Positions 8,236-16,555 of a DNA stretch of 64,000 bases are shown here, in pieces. The DNA comes from Larkinella bovis (lineage in GTDB: Bacteria; Bacteroidota; Bacteroidia; Cytophagales; Spirosomataceae): contig NZ_JBHSMA010000002.1 of NCBI RefSeq assembly GCF_042655385.1, forward strand, positions 682,001 through 746,000, in the 5' to 3' direction. The notes below the pieces were generated by a model. The model searched no databases. It had not been told where the DNA came from and saw only the letters and a list, made by a program, of their open reading frames with translations. Both the position numbers and the translations under genes were made by a program. How positions within the stretch are numbered: position 1 is the first letter of the stretch; each line of letters opens with the position of its first letter.

Positions 8236-10076
8236 CAATAATCCACGTCCAGGCCCAGCGTTCGCTTCAACTCCAGCAGGGCGGGATTCTTCTCGGCGAG
8301 GTAATTGAATTTGTCCTGGGGCGTGTAAATCATTCGGCGCATTTCCTGCTGAACGATGGTCGATTCCAGTTGAATCTGGCTGTTGTGGAGCGTTTGGCGG
8401 AGGTAGGTCAGCAAGTCCTGTCGTAAATCATTTAACAGATCGTTCTGCAGGGAATTATCGAGCGCAATGTGAATGGTGGTGCCGTCGAGGGCAATCTCCC
8501 GGTTAAGAATAACCTGCTCGGTTTGTGAACCACCCTGCTGGTCGCGCAGCCGGGTAAAGGTATTCCAGGCGGCTTTCAGTTGCTCAAAAATGAACGGTTT
8601 ATCCTCTTTGGGCACTTCAGGTACTTCCACCAACGCCGTTACGGCCGTCTGAGTGGCCGCCGGGGTCGGGCGATTGGTGGGCACCAGATTCGCCGTCGTA
8701 CGTAATTTGGTGCTGACCGGTTTCGGAATTTCGGCAAGGACAGGCGCTCGATCCGGGGCGGCTTTCACCGCACTGATTCCGTTGCCGTTGGGCTGGGAAT
8801 GGTACCCGTTGGCCGGTTCGCTGGTGTGCGACGGAAGGGATACGGTTTCCGTATTGGCGGTTACGGGGTTAGGATCGGCTGAACTGTCCTTTTTTTTTTC
8901 GACCCGCTCGGAAAGCGACCCATTCGTACGATCCGAATCGTTGACCAGCGCCGACAGGTCGAGCACATGGGGCAGATGGGCCAGCTTCATCAGGCAAATC
9001 TCCACGTGTAACCGCTGGTTTTTGGCCGCTTTGTAGTTCAGATCGCACTGCGCCCCAACGCTCAGGGCCGACAGCAGGAAACTCAGGGGAGCCGCTGCGG
9101 CCTGTTGCAGGTATTTCTGCTGAATGGTTTCGGTAACCTGAAGTAACTCGATGGTGGCGGCATCCTTGCAGACCAGCAGGTTCCGGAAATGCTCGCTCAG
9201 TCCGACGATAAACTGGTGGCTATCAAACCCTTTTCGGAGGATTTCGTCAAACAGCAGCAGGGTTTGTGACAGATCGGCCGCCAGTAGCAGATCGGTTAAC
9301 CGGAAATAATAATCGTAATCGAGGATGTGGAGGTTTTCCAGCACTTCCTTGTAGCGCAGGACCCGGTCTTCCGAGAACGTGACGTTCAGGTCGAACATCG
9401 ATAGTGCATCCCGTAACCCGCCGTCGGCTTTCTGGGCAATCAATTCCAGGGCTTCAAATTCGGTCTGAATGCCTTCTTTTTCGGCAATACTGGCCAGGTG
9501 ATGGCTGATGTCGCGGGGCTGAATCCGGTTGAAATCAAACAACTGGCAGCGCGACAGAATCGTCGGCAGAATTTTATGTTTTTCGGTGGTCGCCAGGATA
9601 AAAATGGCGTAGGAGGGCGGCTCTTCCAGGGTTTTCAGGAACGCGTTGAAAGCGGCCTGAGACAGCATGTGCACCTCATCGATGATGTAAATCTTGTATT
9701 TACCGGACTGGGGCGGGTAACGAACCTGGTCGATCAGGTTCCGGATGTCCTCGACGGAGTTATTGGACGCGGCATCCAGTTCGTGAATATTGAACGACGC
9801 ATTCTGGTTGAAACTCAGGCAGGATTCGCACTCATCACACGGTTCAACGGCTTCGGAGGATGTAATCTTGCCGAGGTTCTGGCAGTTGATGGTTTTGGCC
9901 AGAATCCGGGCACAGGTTGTTTTTCCAACCCCCCGTGGTCCGCAAAACAGGAATGCCTGCGCCAGGTGATTGGTTAAAATCGCGTTCTTAAGCGTTGTTG
10001 TAATATGTGCCTGCCCGACGACGGTATCGAAGGTTGCCGGACGGTATTTCCGGGCCGAGACAACGAAGTTATCCAT
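8235..10076 (-). CDS. dnaX: DNA polymerase III subunit gamma/tau
   Basis: A 613-residue clamp-loader ATPase subunit. Walker A GPRGVGKT is at residues 46-53, zinc cysteines are C65 and the CDECESC group (C80, C83, C86), and the DEVH Walker B box is at 133-136 followed by the sensor region ATTEKHKILPTILSRCQ. After about residue 365 comes a low-complexity Ser/Thr/Pro/Asn linker and a C-terminal domain (from about residue 500) typical of Bacteroidota DnaX. It loads the sliding clamp in the replisome. The minus strand continues, after 64 bases, from a small membrane protein gene. I see no obvious slippery site for programmed frameshifting, but did not exclude one. Confidence 0.97.
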   Translation of the reverse strand: MDNFVVSARKYRPATFDTVVGQAHITTTLKNAILTNHLAQAFLFCGPRGVGKTTCARILAKTINCQNLGKITSSEAVEPCDECESCLSFNQNASFNIHELDAASNNSVEDIRNLIDQVRYPPQSGKYKIYIIDEVHMLSQAAFNAFLKTLEEPPSYAIFILATTEKHKILPTILSRCQLFDFNRIQPRDISHHLASIAEKEGIQTEFEALELIAQKADGGLRDALSMFDLNVTFSEDRVLRYKEVLENLHILDYDYYFRLTDLLLAADLSQTLLLFDEILRKGFDSHQFIVGLSEHFRNLLVCKDAATIELLQVTETIQQKYLQQAAAAPLSFLLSALSVGAQCDLNYKAAKNQRLHVEICLMKLAHLPHVLDLSALVNDSDRTNGSLSERVEKKKDSSADPNPVTANTETVSLPSHTSEPANGYHSQPNGNGISAVKAAPDRAPVLAEIPKPVSTKLRTTANLVPTNRPTPAATQTAVTALVEVPEVPKEDKPFIFEQLKAAWNTFTRLRDQQGGSQTEQVILNREIALDGTTIHIALDNSLQNDLLNDLRQDLLTYLRQTLHNSQIQLESTIVQQEMRRMIYTPQDKFNYLAEKNPALLELKRTLGLDVDY

Positions 10077-10140
10077 GACGGCAAGTTAGCCAAAAAAAAC
10101 GGTTTGCCCGTGCAATCGGAAGCCACCTAACTAAATTTCG

Positions 10141-10737
10141 CTAGGTCTGCCGACGCAGGTCCTGCACCGCTTTTCCGAAGCAAAGCAGTGATAATGAAAG
10201 CGTATAATGGTAAAAATCGATGGGATGAATGGGTAAATTTTTTAACTCGGCAACGCGCGTGGCCACGGCCAGGATCATGACGGCCAGCACAATCCAGGAA
10301 GCCCGCGGGTCCCGACGCAGGACGCCCAGGAACGCAATCAGCAGGACGATAACCATACCCATCGAAGGAACTACGGGGCTGAAGGCGCCAATGGTTGGAT
10401 GCAGGAGTAAAAGAAGAAAGAGGCCCAGACCAACAAGGACGGTTAGCAGGAATCCATTCCGGCTGATTTGCTGCTTCAGGACAATTGCGTAAACGCCCAC
10501 GATGACGCAAACGACCCCCAGGCTACCCGCCAGTATTTCCAGCGAACGATGAAACGGAATCACCGGTTGAAAGCCCGCAAAAAGAAAAATACCCACCAGG
10601 GCCGTCAGGGAGATGGTGATCAGAAACAGCCCCCATAAAATCCGGGTGTACCAGCTTAACCCCTGAAAATACCGCCAAAAAACCCAAACTCCGGTGAACG
10701 CCAGCACGGCGTCTGAAACCATATTTGAAATGTTCAT
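10141..10737 (-). CDS. Polytopic membrane protein, function unknown
   Basis: 198 residues from the ATG at 10737; a longer open frame begins at 10836, but its first 33 residues look unrelated to the repeating helix pattern. About six or seven hydrophobic helices separated by short polar loops cover the whole length (for example segments around LVGIFLFAGFQPV, LGVVCVIVGVYAIV and LLVLLIAFLGVL). No catalytic motif is evident. It lies upstream of dnaX on the same strand with a 64-base gap. I do not recognise the family. Confidence 0.7.
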   Translation of the reverse strand: MNISNMVSDAVLAFTGVWVFWRYFQGLSWYTRILWGLFLITISLTALVGIFLFAGFQPVIPFHRSLEILAGSLGVVCVIVGVYAIVLKQQISRNGFLLTVLVGLGLFLLLLLHPTIGAFSPVVPSMGMVIVLLIAFLGVLRRDPRASWIVLAVMILAVATRVAELKNLPIHPIDFYHYTLSLSLLCFGKAVQDLRRQT

Positions 10738-10892
10738 GCTGGAAATAACAATTTTTCGAAGAAAAAGCCAAAGTGCGTTATAAAGGAAGACAGGCAGCCC
10801 GGAGGTTATGAATGAAGCGCCAGCGGACACTCTCATAAACGCTTAATTCTGATACTCTTCATTCATAACTTTTTTCTTTAGCCATTTCGCTC

Positions 10893-10900
10893 TACTTTTG
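10893..10900 (+). promoter_or_regulatory. Probable sucD promoter, -7 box
   Basis: TACTTTTG at 10893-10900 matches the Bacteroidota -7 consensus TAnnTTTG. The region 19 bases upstream is T-rich but not an exact TTTG. The implied leader before the sucD ATG at 10955 is about 48 bases. Confidence 0.5.
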
Positions 10901-10954
10901 CGCCGGTTCCAAGGGCTTATACCTTCACACGCATAGCATAGCTTTCCTTTCATC

Positions 10955-11833
10955 ATGAGCGTATTAGTTAACAAGAATTCCAAAGTTATCGTACAGGGCT
11001 TTACGGGCTCTGAAGGGTCATTTCATGCTCAACAGATGATCGAGTATGGGACAAACGTCGTCGGCGGTGTTACACCGGGCAAAGGCGGTCAGACCCACCT
11101 CGACCGACCTGTTTTCAACACCGTGAAGGAGGCTGTTGAGAAGGCTGGGGCGGATGTATCGATTATCTTTGTACCACCGGCTTTTGCGGCCGATGCGATC
11201 ATGGAAGCAGCCGATTCCGGTATCAAGGTCATTATCTGCATCACGGAAGGAATTCCGACGAAGGATATGATGGTGGCGAAAGCCTACCTTCACGACAAGG
11301 ATGTGCGGCTGATTGGCCCCAACTGTCCCGGTGTCATGACGGCGGAAGAATGCAAGGTGGGAATTATGCCCGGTTTTATCTTCAAAAAAGGCACCATCGG
11401 GATCGTTTCGAAATCCGGTACACTGACCTACGAAGCGGTCGATCAACTCTCGAAAGTGGGCCTGGGCCAGACGACGGCCATCGGGATCGGTGGCGACCCG
11501 ATCATTGGCACCACCACCAAAGAAGCCGTGGAGTTGTTGATGAACGATCCCGAGACTGAAGGCATCGTAATGATCGGCGAAATCGGGGGAGGCATGGAAG
11601 CCGAAGCCGCCCGCTGGATCAAAGCCGACGGCAATAAAAAACCGGTGGTCGGCTTCATCGCCGGGCAAACCGCTCCCAAAGGACGCCGGATGGGGCACGC
11701 CGGAGCGATTATCGGGGGGGCTGACGATACGGCAGCCGCCAAGATGCGCATCATGGCCGAATGCGGTATTCACGTGGTTGAATCCCCCGCGCACATCGGC
11801 GAAACGATGCTGAAAGCGTTGGGAAAGAATTAG
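10955..11833 (+). CDS. sucD: Succinate-CoA ligase, alpha subunit
   Basis: A 292-residue TCA-cycle enzyme subunit that, with SucC, converts succinyl-CoA to succinate with substrate-level phosphorylation. The N-terminal CoA-binding Rossmann domain has the family segment VQGFTGSEGSFHAQQM. GPNCPG and the C-terminal RRMGHAGAIIGG, which carries the phosphorylated His, are present. The length is standard. The beta-subunit gene sucC is not adjacent, so the two are encoded apart. The following 88 bases hold a perfect 20-bp inverted repeat before the DUF4271 gene. Confidence 0.97.
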   Translation: MSVLVNKNSKVIVQGFTGSEGSFHAQQMIEYGTNVVGGVTPGKGGQTHLDRPVFNTVKEAVEKAGADVSIIFVPPAFAADAIMEAADSGIKVIICITEGIPTKDMMVAKAYLHDKDVRLIGPNCPGVMTAEECKVGIMPGFIFKKGTIGIVSKSGTLTYEAVDQLSKVGLGQTTAIGIGGDPIIGTTTKEAVELLMNDPETEGIVMIGEIGGGMEAEAARWIKADGNKKPVVGFIAGQTAPKGRRMGHAGAIIGGADDTAAAKMRIMAECGIHVVESPAHIGETMLKALGKN

Positions 11834-11849
11834 ATAGTTAAGAGTTAAG

Positions 11850-11905
11850 AGTTAAGAGTTGGCTCCGCCGGTTTATTAGCTATTGGGCGGAGCCAACTCT
11901 TAACT
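11850..11905 (+). repeat. Perfect 20-bp inverted repeat after sucD (TTAAGAGT-word family)
   Basis: AGTTAAGAGTTGGCTCCGCC at 11850-11869 is matched exactly in inverse at 11886-11905, with a 16-base loop. Two further GTTAAGAGTT copies precede the left arm in direct tandem. It may act as a transcript end for sucD but has no T-run, so it is not a standard terminator. Confidence 0.85.
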
Positions 11906-11921
11906 TATACTTCCAAGAAGG

Positions 11922-13076
11922 GTGCGTATCGGTTTGATCTTGTCCATCCTGGTGTTGTGGACGCTGGGGAGTTTTGCGCAGGGCGTAGGGCCGAATCAGC
12001 AGTTTTTCCCGGTTCATGACTTTCGTAACGACTGGCTGGTTTATGACCAGGCGTACAGATCCTACGTGCCCTTTATCGATGAACAACACGCCCAGGTCAA
12101 TGCCGTCAGTTTTTTTCTGGATATCGAAAGTAATCGGCGGTATCATCTCCTGGTTACGACCCAGCAGGACGGGTATTTATTCATCGACGCGGCCCTGAAG
12201 CGCAAACTGACCGCCAATGAGTGGCTGGTGCTGAACCTCGATAGCTTGTACCGCGTCTATCGCAAACCCGAATTATTTCTGACGTTGTACGGCAGTCCGG
12301 GCGTGGAGGATAAGATGGTGTTTATCGGGCACCGGAAATCGGCCGCTCAGAAAAATATCGTGGTCAGTGAAACCCGCCTGAGCATTTTGCCCCGTCGGCT
12401 CTCGGTTTACCCGGAATTTTTTACGCTCTGCCTGCTGTTTATTGTCGCCATCAACGCCTATCTGTTTAACGTTCACCACCGGGCGTATCTCCGGTTTTTC
12501 AACCTGGCCGACTTGCTGGATATTACCGTTCGGGATGAATTGTTTCTGGTCAACCGTCCGCTGGGCCGCACTAATCTGCTTTTTTTGCTCAACCTGAGTT
12601 TTATTACGGCGTATTTATACTTAATCGTTCAGAGTAAAAATATTGATATTTTCCTGTCGAGGGCGTTGCTGCTACGCGGTCAGGGCCTGCTTGATCTGAC
12701 CGTTACCTTTTTTGAACTGAGCGGTCTGGCGTTTTTGCTGCTGCTGGCTAAATATCTTTTTATCGTGACGATTGGCGGTTTATACCGGCTGGAAGAGATT
12801 GTTAATTTGCACTTCTTTAAGGCAATTCAGTCGTCATTGGTCTTTTTTACGGCGGGGGCGGTTTGCGTGGCAACCCTGGCGGCCAACACACCCGCCACCG
12901 GAACCTGGCCCAGTTTGTGGCTGATTGTGCCCTTTGTTGGGTTCTACGTAATCCGGCTGGCGCTGTTATATGTTGTGATTGCCAACAAAGCCGTTATCAA
13001 AAATCTGTATTTATTTTCGTACCTTTGCATTGTTGAACTGATTCCACTAACCATTGGCGTGCGGTTTGCACTGTAG
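11922..13076 (+). CDS. DUF4271 domain membrane protein
   Basis: 384 residues from a GTG at 11922, chosen because it starts a signal peptide (MRIGLILSILVLWTLGSFAQ). An N-terminal extracytoplasmic part of about 130 residues is followed by about seven membrane helices (from FFTLCLLFIVAINAYLF onward). This is the DUF4271 arrangement, which in Bacteroidota regularly precedes hemD, and hemD follows here after 39 bases. The function is unknown; a link to haem synthesis is only suggested by this conserved adjacency. The start lies just after a palindromic intergenic repeat. Confidence 0.82.
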   Translation: MRIGLILSILVLWTLGSFAQGVGPNQQFFPVHDFRNDWLVYDQAYRSYVPFIDEQHAQVNAVSFFLDIESNRRYHLLVTTQQDGYLFIDAALKRKLTANEWLVLNLDSLYRVYRKPELFLTLYGSPGVEDKMVFIGHRKSAAQKNIVVSETRLSILPRRLSVYPEFFTLCLLFIVAINAYLFNVHHRAYLRFFNLADLLDITVRDELFLVNRPLGRTNLLFLLNLSFITAYLYLIVQSKNIDIFLSRALLLRGQGLLDLTVTFFELSGLAFLLLLAKYLFIVTIGGLYRLEEIVNLHFFKAIQSSLVFFTAGAVCVATLAANTPATGTWPSLWLIVPFVGFYVIRLALLYVVIANKAVIKNLYLFSYLCIVELIPLTIGVRFAL

Positions 13077-13115
13077 CCGAAAAACCAGCTTTAAACACAA
13101 AACGCGAGGTATTCG

Positions 13116-13901
13116 ATGAGTGAGATTTCTGCGAAGTATGACCAGGAAAGGTTGACAAAAGTTGCCAGCATCTTAGTAACTCAAGCCCGACCTGCCGACA
13201 ACAATTCTCCTTATTTTGCGATTGCGGGTAAATACAATCTGCAAATTGAATTTCGCCCTTTTATTCAGATTGAGGGCGTTTCATTCAAAGACTTTCGGAA
13301 GCAGAAAATCAATATCCTCGACCATACGGCCATTATTTTTACCAGCCGTAATGCCGTTGATCACTTCTTTCGGATTTGTCAGGAGGCCCGGCTGGAAATG
13401 CCGGCCGATATGAAGTATTTCTGCGTCACGGAACAGACCGCCAATTACTTGCAAAAGTATATTGTCATCCGGAAGCGGAAAATCTTTACGGGGACCAAAA
13501 CCGCAGCCGACCTGTTCGATCTGATCCGGAAGCACAAAAACGAGAAGTTTCTGTTCCCCTGCTCCAACATTCGGGGTAATGACATTCCGGATTTTATGGA
13601 TACCAGCGGTCTGCACCTGACCGAGGCCATCATGTACGAAACCGTACCGGCCGACCTGACGGATCTGGACATCCATTCGTTCGATATCATTGCTTTCTTC
13701 AGCCCTTCGGGCGTCAATGCGCTATTGCATAACTTTCCGGATTTCAAGCAAAACGGGATTCGGATGGCTGCTTTCGGGCCGACCACGGCGCGGGCCGTCA
13801 CCGATGCCGGATTTATTCTGGATATTGAAGCTCCCCTGCCGAATGCGCCCTCGATGGCGGGGGCCCTGGAACTGTATATGAAAAAGGCCAACAACAACTA
13901 G
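13116..13901 (+). CDS. hemD: Uroporphyrinogen-III synthase
   Basis: A 261-residue enzyme that closes hydroxymethylbilane to uroporphyrinogen III in haem synthesis. It has the two-lobed HemD fold pattern: ILDHTAIIFTSRNAVDHFF in the first lobe, KFLFPCSNIRGND and the conserved FFSPSGVNALL, then AAFGPTTARAV near the end. Sequence conservation is always low in this family, so the call rests on these segments, on length and on the DUF4271 neighbour 39 bases upstream. It is the last gene of its transcription unit; a long inverted repeat follows from 13927. Confidence 0.92.
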   Translation: MSEISAKYDQERLTKVASILVTQARPADNNSPYFAIAGKYNLQIEFRPFIQIEGVSFKDFRKQKINILDHTAIIFTSRNAVDHFFRICQEARLEMPADMKYFCVTEQTANYLQKYIVIRKRKIFTGTKTAADLFDLIRKHKNEKFLFPCSNIRGNDIPDFMDTSGLHLTEAIMYETVPADLTDLDIHSFDIIAFFSPSGVNALLHNFPDFKQNGIRMAAFGPTTARAVTDAGFILDIEAPLPNAPSMAGALELYMKKANNN

Positions 13902-13926
13902 ATCAGGGCGTGACCCAACCCAGTGG

Positions 13927-13992
13927 ATGCGCGGATTGAATGAAAAAAACACTGATTACTTTCTGATCAGACAACTCATTCAACCCGCGCAT
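13927..13992. repeat. Large imperfect palindrome between hemD and the T9SS locus
   Basis: ATGCGCGGATTGAATGA at 13927-13943 is repeated in inverse at 13976-13992 with one mismatch in 17. Within the loop, CTGAT and ATCAG form a second small stem at about 13952-13970. It could be the 3' end hairpin of the hemD transcript; it has no following T-run. Confidence 0.75.
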
Positions 13993-14026
13993 TTGTGGTT
14001 TAAAACTGTGTCCTTTTTTATACCAA

Positions 14027-14034
14027 TATTTTTG
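14027..14034 (+). promoter_or_regulatory. Probable promoter -7 box of the porP-gld locus
   Basis: TATTTTTG at 14027-14034 fits TAnnTTTG exactly; no good -33 box lies at the expected distance. It would give a leader of about 120 bases before the PorP/SprF ATG at 14158, and that leader contains a 9-bp hairpin. Confidence 0.4.
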
Positions 14035-14081
14035 GAAAATCTCCGTTTAATAGGTAACATGCCGCCTAAGCATCGTTTTCA

Positions 14082-14119
14082 GTCGAACAGGTTACAGGCG
14101 TTTTAGTTTACTGTTCGAC
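14082..14119 (+). promoter_or_regulatory. Hairpin in the leader of the T9SS/gliding locus
   Basis: GTCGAACAG at 14082-14090 pairs exactly with CTGTTCGAC at 14111-14119 across a 20-base loop, 38 bases before the PorP/SprF start codon. It may be an operator-like dyad or an RNA hairpin controlling the locus. Its role is inference. Confidence 0.5.
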
Positions 14120-14157
14120 GGGCCATCTGGTATTAACGTTGATTGCTCTGAGATTTT

Positions 14158-15123
14158 ATGAATAATACGTTCTACGTTGTCCTGTTTGGAATAGTCTGGG
14201 GGTTAACTACATCGGTGGTCAGGGCGCAAAACCAGGATCCGCAATTCAGCTCCTACATGTTCAATCCGGTTTACTATAATCCGGCGGCAGTTGGGTCGGA
14301 GAAAGTCGCCCGGTTTCAGTTGGTCCACCGGACGCAGTATTTGGGTTATCAGAGCAATTTTGACGATGGCGGGTCGTTTAACACGCAGTTGTTTTCGTTC
14401 AATATGCCCCTGGCCAGTATTCGGGGCGGAGTCGGTTTATACGCGTTGAACGAGACGGTAGGACCGCAGAGTTTTCAGCGGGTTCAGGCCGCTTATGCCT
14501 TTCGGTTGCCCTTGAAAAAAGGAACCTTATCCCTGGGCGTTGAAGGCGGTTTGCATAATTATACCATTAATTACGACTGGTTTCGGCCCAATGAACCCGA
14601 TCCGCTGATTCAGAGCGGAAAAGTCAGTCAGATGCAACCGGATTTTGGGGCAGGGATCTATTACAATACGGATACTTATTACGTGGGCGCGAGCATGAAA
14701 CACCTGACGCAGCCGGATTTTAATCTGGGGACCGATCAGAATTTAAACGCACTTTATCGAACCTCGTACATCACGGCCGGTTATCGGTATGAATGGAACT
14801 ATCTGATCGATATCATGCCTTCCGCCATTTATAAATTCAACACGAACGGAACGTATTCGTCGCTGGAAGTGAACCTAATGGCCATGTATGACAAGCGGCA
14901 CTGGTTCGGACTGGGCTACCGGCAGGGTGATGCTGTTTCGGCCAGCGCCGGCGTCAGTTTATTGCGCAATAATGCCCTGCGATTTGGCTATTCGTTCGAT
15001 TTTATCGTGGGCAACCGGAACGCTAAAAGCCCGACTTCCCACGAAATTTTATTATCGTATTCGCTCCCCGAACCCCGTTCAGGTCGTAAACCGATTATTC
15101 GAACTCCCCGTTTCCGCTATTGA
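14158..15123 (+). CDS. PorP/SprF family type IX secretion membrane protein
   Basis: 321 residues. A signal peptide (about residues 1-23, ending VRAQ) is followed by the PorP/SprF hallmark QDPQFSSYMFNPVYYNPAAVGS. The rest shows alternating beta-strand segments ending in LLSYSLP-type strands of an outer-membrane beta barrel. Proteins of this family assist surface export or anchoring of T9SS substrates. It lies 266 bases upstream of gldK in the same orientation, as in many Bacteroidota where sprF/porP heads the gld operon. A hairpin at 15186-15220 separates it from gldK. Confidence 0.92.
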   Translation: MNNTFYVVLFGIVWGLTTSVVRAQNQDPQFSSYMFNPVYYNPAAVGSEKVARFQLVHRTQYLGYQSNFDDGGSFNTQLFSFNMPLASIRGGVGLYALNETVGPQSFQRVQAAYAFRLPLKKGTLSLGVEGGLHNYTINYDWFRPNEPDPLIQSGKVSQMQPDFGAGIYYNTDTYYVGASMKHLTQPDFNLGTDQNLNALYRTSYITAGYRYEWNYLIDIMPSAIYKFNTNGTYSSLEVNLMAMYDKRHWFGLGYRQGDAVSASAGVSLLRNNALRFGYSFDFIVGNRNAKSPTSHEILLSYSLPEPRSGRKPIIRTPRFRY

Positions 15124-15185
15124 AAAAAACACTACGAAAACTGCCATCGTTTGCTCCTTCCGTTGCTGCCGCCAACATTGGCGTA

Positions 15186-15220
15186 ATTATTGTTAGGCTG
15201 TTTGGTGCCAAACCAATAAT
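15186..15220 (+). terminator. Nested hairpin between porP/sprF and gldK
   Basis: Outer arms ATTATTG (15186-15192) and CAATAAT (15214-15220) enclose GTTTGGTGCCAAAC (15200-15213), itself a stem. A short TTTT follows at 15221. It could be a weak terminator or attenuator that lets gldK-N be expressed differently from porP/sprF. Confidence 0.45.
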
Positions 15221-15389
15221 TTTGAAATACGTAGCAAAAGTGGTGATAGGAAAGATCGCAGGTTCGTTTGCACTTTTTTTGAATAATAAATGCATTTACT
15301 CAATTCAAATGGACGTATACAATAAATTGCTTTATTTTCGTTCTAAGACTGGTTTGCACGCGAAACAGATTTTAACGTATCATACAACT

Positions 15390-16469
15390 ATGAGTATTAA
15401 GTGGTTTACCGGCAACGCAGCCCGAGGGGTGATGGTGGTGGCAACGATTCTGCTGATGCAGGGTTGCGGGTTTATCAAATCAAAATTTGGTGGGGGGAAA
15501 GGAAAGGGTGATGACATTGGGGTAACCAATGGTGAAATTACCGCCAATGGCCGGAAAGGCTGGAAGCAAACCACACCATACGGTATGGTACTGGTCCCAT
15601 CCGGTTCCTTTATGATGGGCCAGGCCGACGAAGATCTGGCCGCAAGCCAGGCCAATATGAACCGTCGGGTTACGATCAGTTCATTCTATATGGACGATAC
15701 CGAAATCACAAACCACGAATACCGGCAGTTTGTGAACGCCCTGCTGACCGACTCGGTTTCGGTCCTGGGTGAGGAAGAAATCATGAGCAAGTATTACCCG
15801 GATACGACCGTCTGGAAAAATGACTTTACGTACCATAACGGCGACCCGATGCTGGAGTATTACTTCTCGCACCCGGCTTTCGATACGTATCCGGTGGTGG
15901 GAGTGAGCTGGCAGGCCGCTCAGTATTTCTGCAACTGGCGGACGAATCTCTACAACGATTACCGCACGAAAGAAGGTCAGTTTGTGTCACCCCGTTACCG
16001 GCTGCCGTCCGAAGCCGAATGGGAGTGGGCCGCTCGCGGTGGACATAGTTCGGCCAAATACCCCTGGGGTGGTCCGTATGTAGCCAACGGCAAAGGATGC
16101 TACCTCGCCAACTTCAAACCGCAACGCGGGAACTTCGATGCCGACGGCTATCCGTATACGGCTCCCGCCAATGCCTATAACCCCAACGATTACGGTCTGT
16201 ATAACATGGCCGGTAACGTAGCCGAGTGGACCCGCGATGCCTATGCCGAAAACTCGACGGCTATCGTTTGGGATATGAACCCGGATAACCAGAATGCCGA
16301 CGAACCCCGTAAGGTGGTTCGGGGCGGTTCCTGGAAAGACATTGCCTACTACCTGGAAACGGGAACCCGGTATTACGAACTGGAATACAACAAACGTTCG
16401 TACATCGGCTTCCGTTGCGTGATGGATAACCTGCAGGGTAGAACCGCATCACGGGGTGCCCGTCGTTAA
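15390..16469 (+). CDS. gldK: Gliding motility/T9SS lipoprotein GldK
   Basis: 359 residues from the ATG at 15390. This start opens a lipoprotein signal (LLMQGC, Cys26); the open frame extends to 15120 but that part is not protein-like. The mature part is a formylglycine-generating-enzyme (SUMF1/FGE-sulfatase) fold: PYGMVLVPSGSFMMGQ, the DDTEITNHEYRQFV segment, PRYRLPSEAEWEWAARGG, MAGNVAEWT and the C-terminal VVRGGSWKD...YIGFRC. GldK forms the periplasmic ring of T9SS with GldN under the outer membrane. gldL, gldM and gldN follow directly. The formylglycine activity is not expected in GldK. Confidence 0.96.
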   Translation: MSIKWFTGNAARGVMVVATILLMQGCGFIKSKFGGGKGKGDDIGVTNGEITANGRKGWKQTTPYGMVLVPSGSFMMGQADEDLAASQANMNRRVTISSFYMDDTEITNHEYRQFVNALLTDSVSVLGEEEIMSKYYPDTTVWKNDFTYHNGDPMLEYYFSHPAFDTYPVVGVSWQAAQYFCNWRTNLYNDYRTKEGQFVSPRYRLPSEAEWEWAARGGHSSAKYPWGGPYVANGKGCYLANFKPQRGNFDADGYPYTAPANAYNPNDYGLYNMAGNVAEWTRDAYAENSTAIVWDMNPDNQNADEPRKVVRGGSWKDIAYYLETGTRYYELEYNKRSYIGFRCVMDNLQGRTASRGARR

Positions 16470-16555
16470 TCCGGTCGAATGGCTGAATCCATTATCGCTC
16501 CTGCTTTTTCATACTAAACATAATTTAACGCTTATTTTATCTCTTCTTTTATATC

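Noticed and set aside
15120..15390. Long N-terminal extension of GldK from an ATG at 15120
   Set aside because: The 90 extra residues are not family-like, and the ATG at 15390 opens a proper lipoprotein signal with Cys26.
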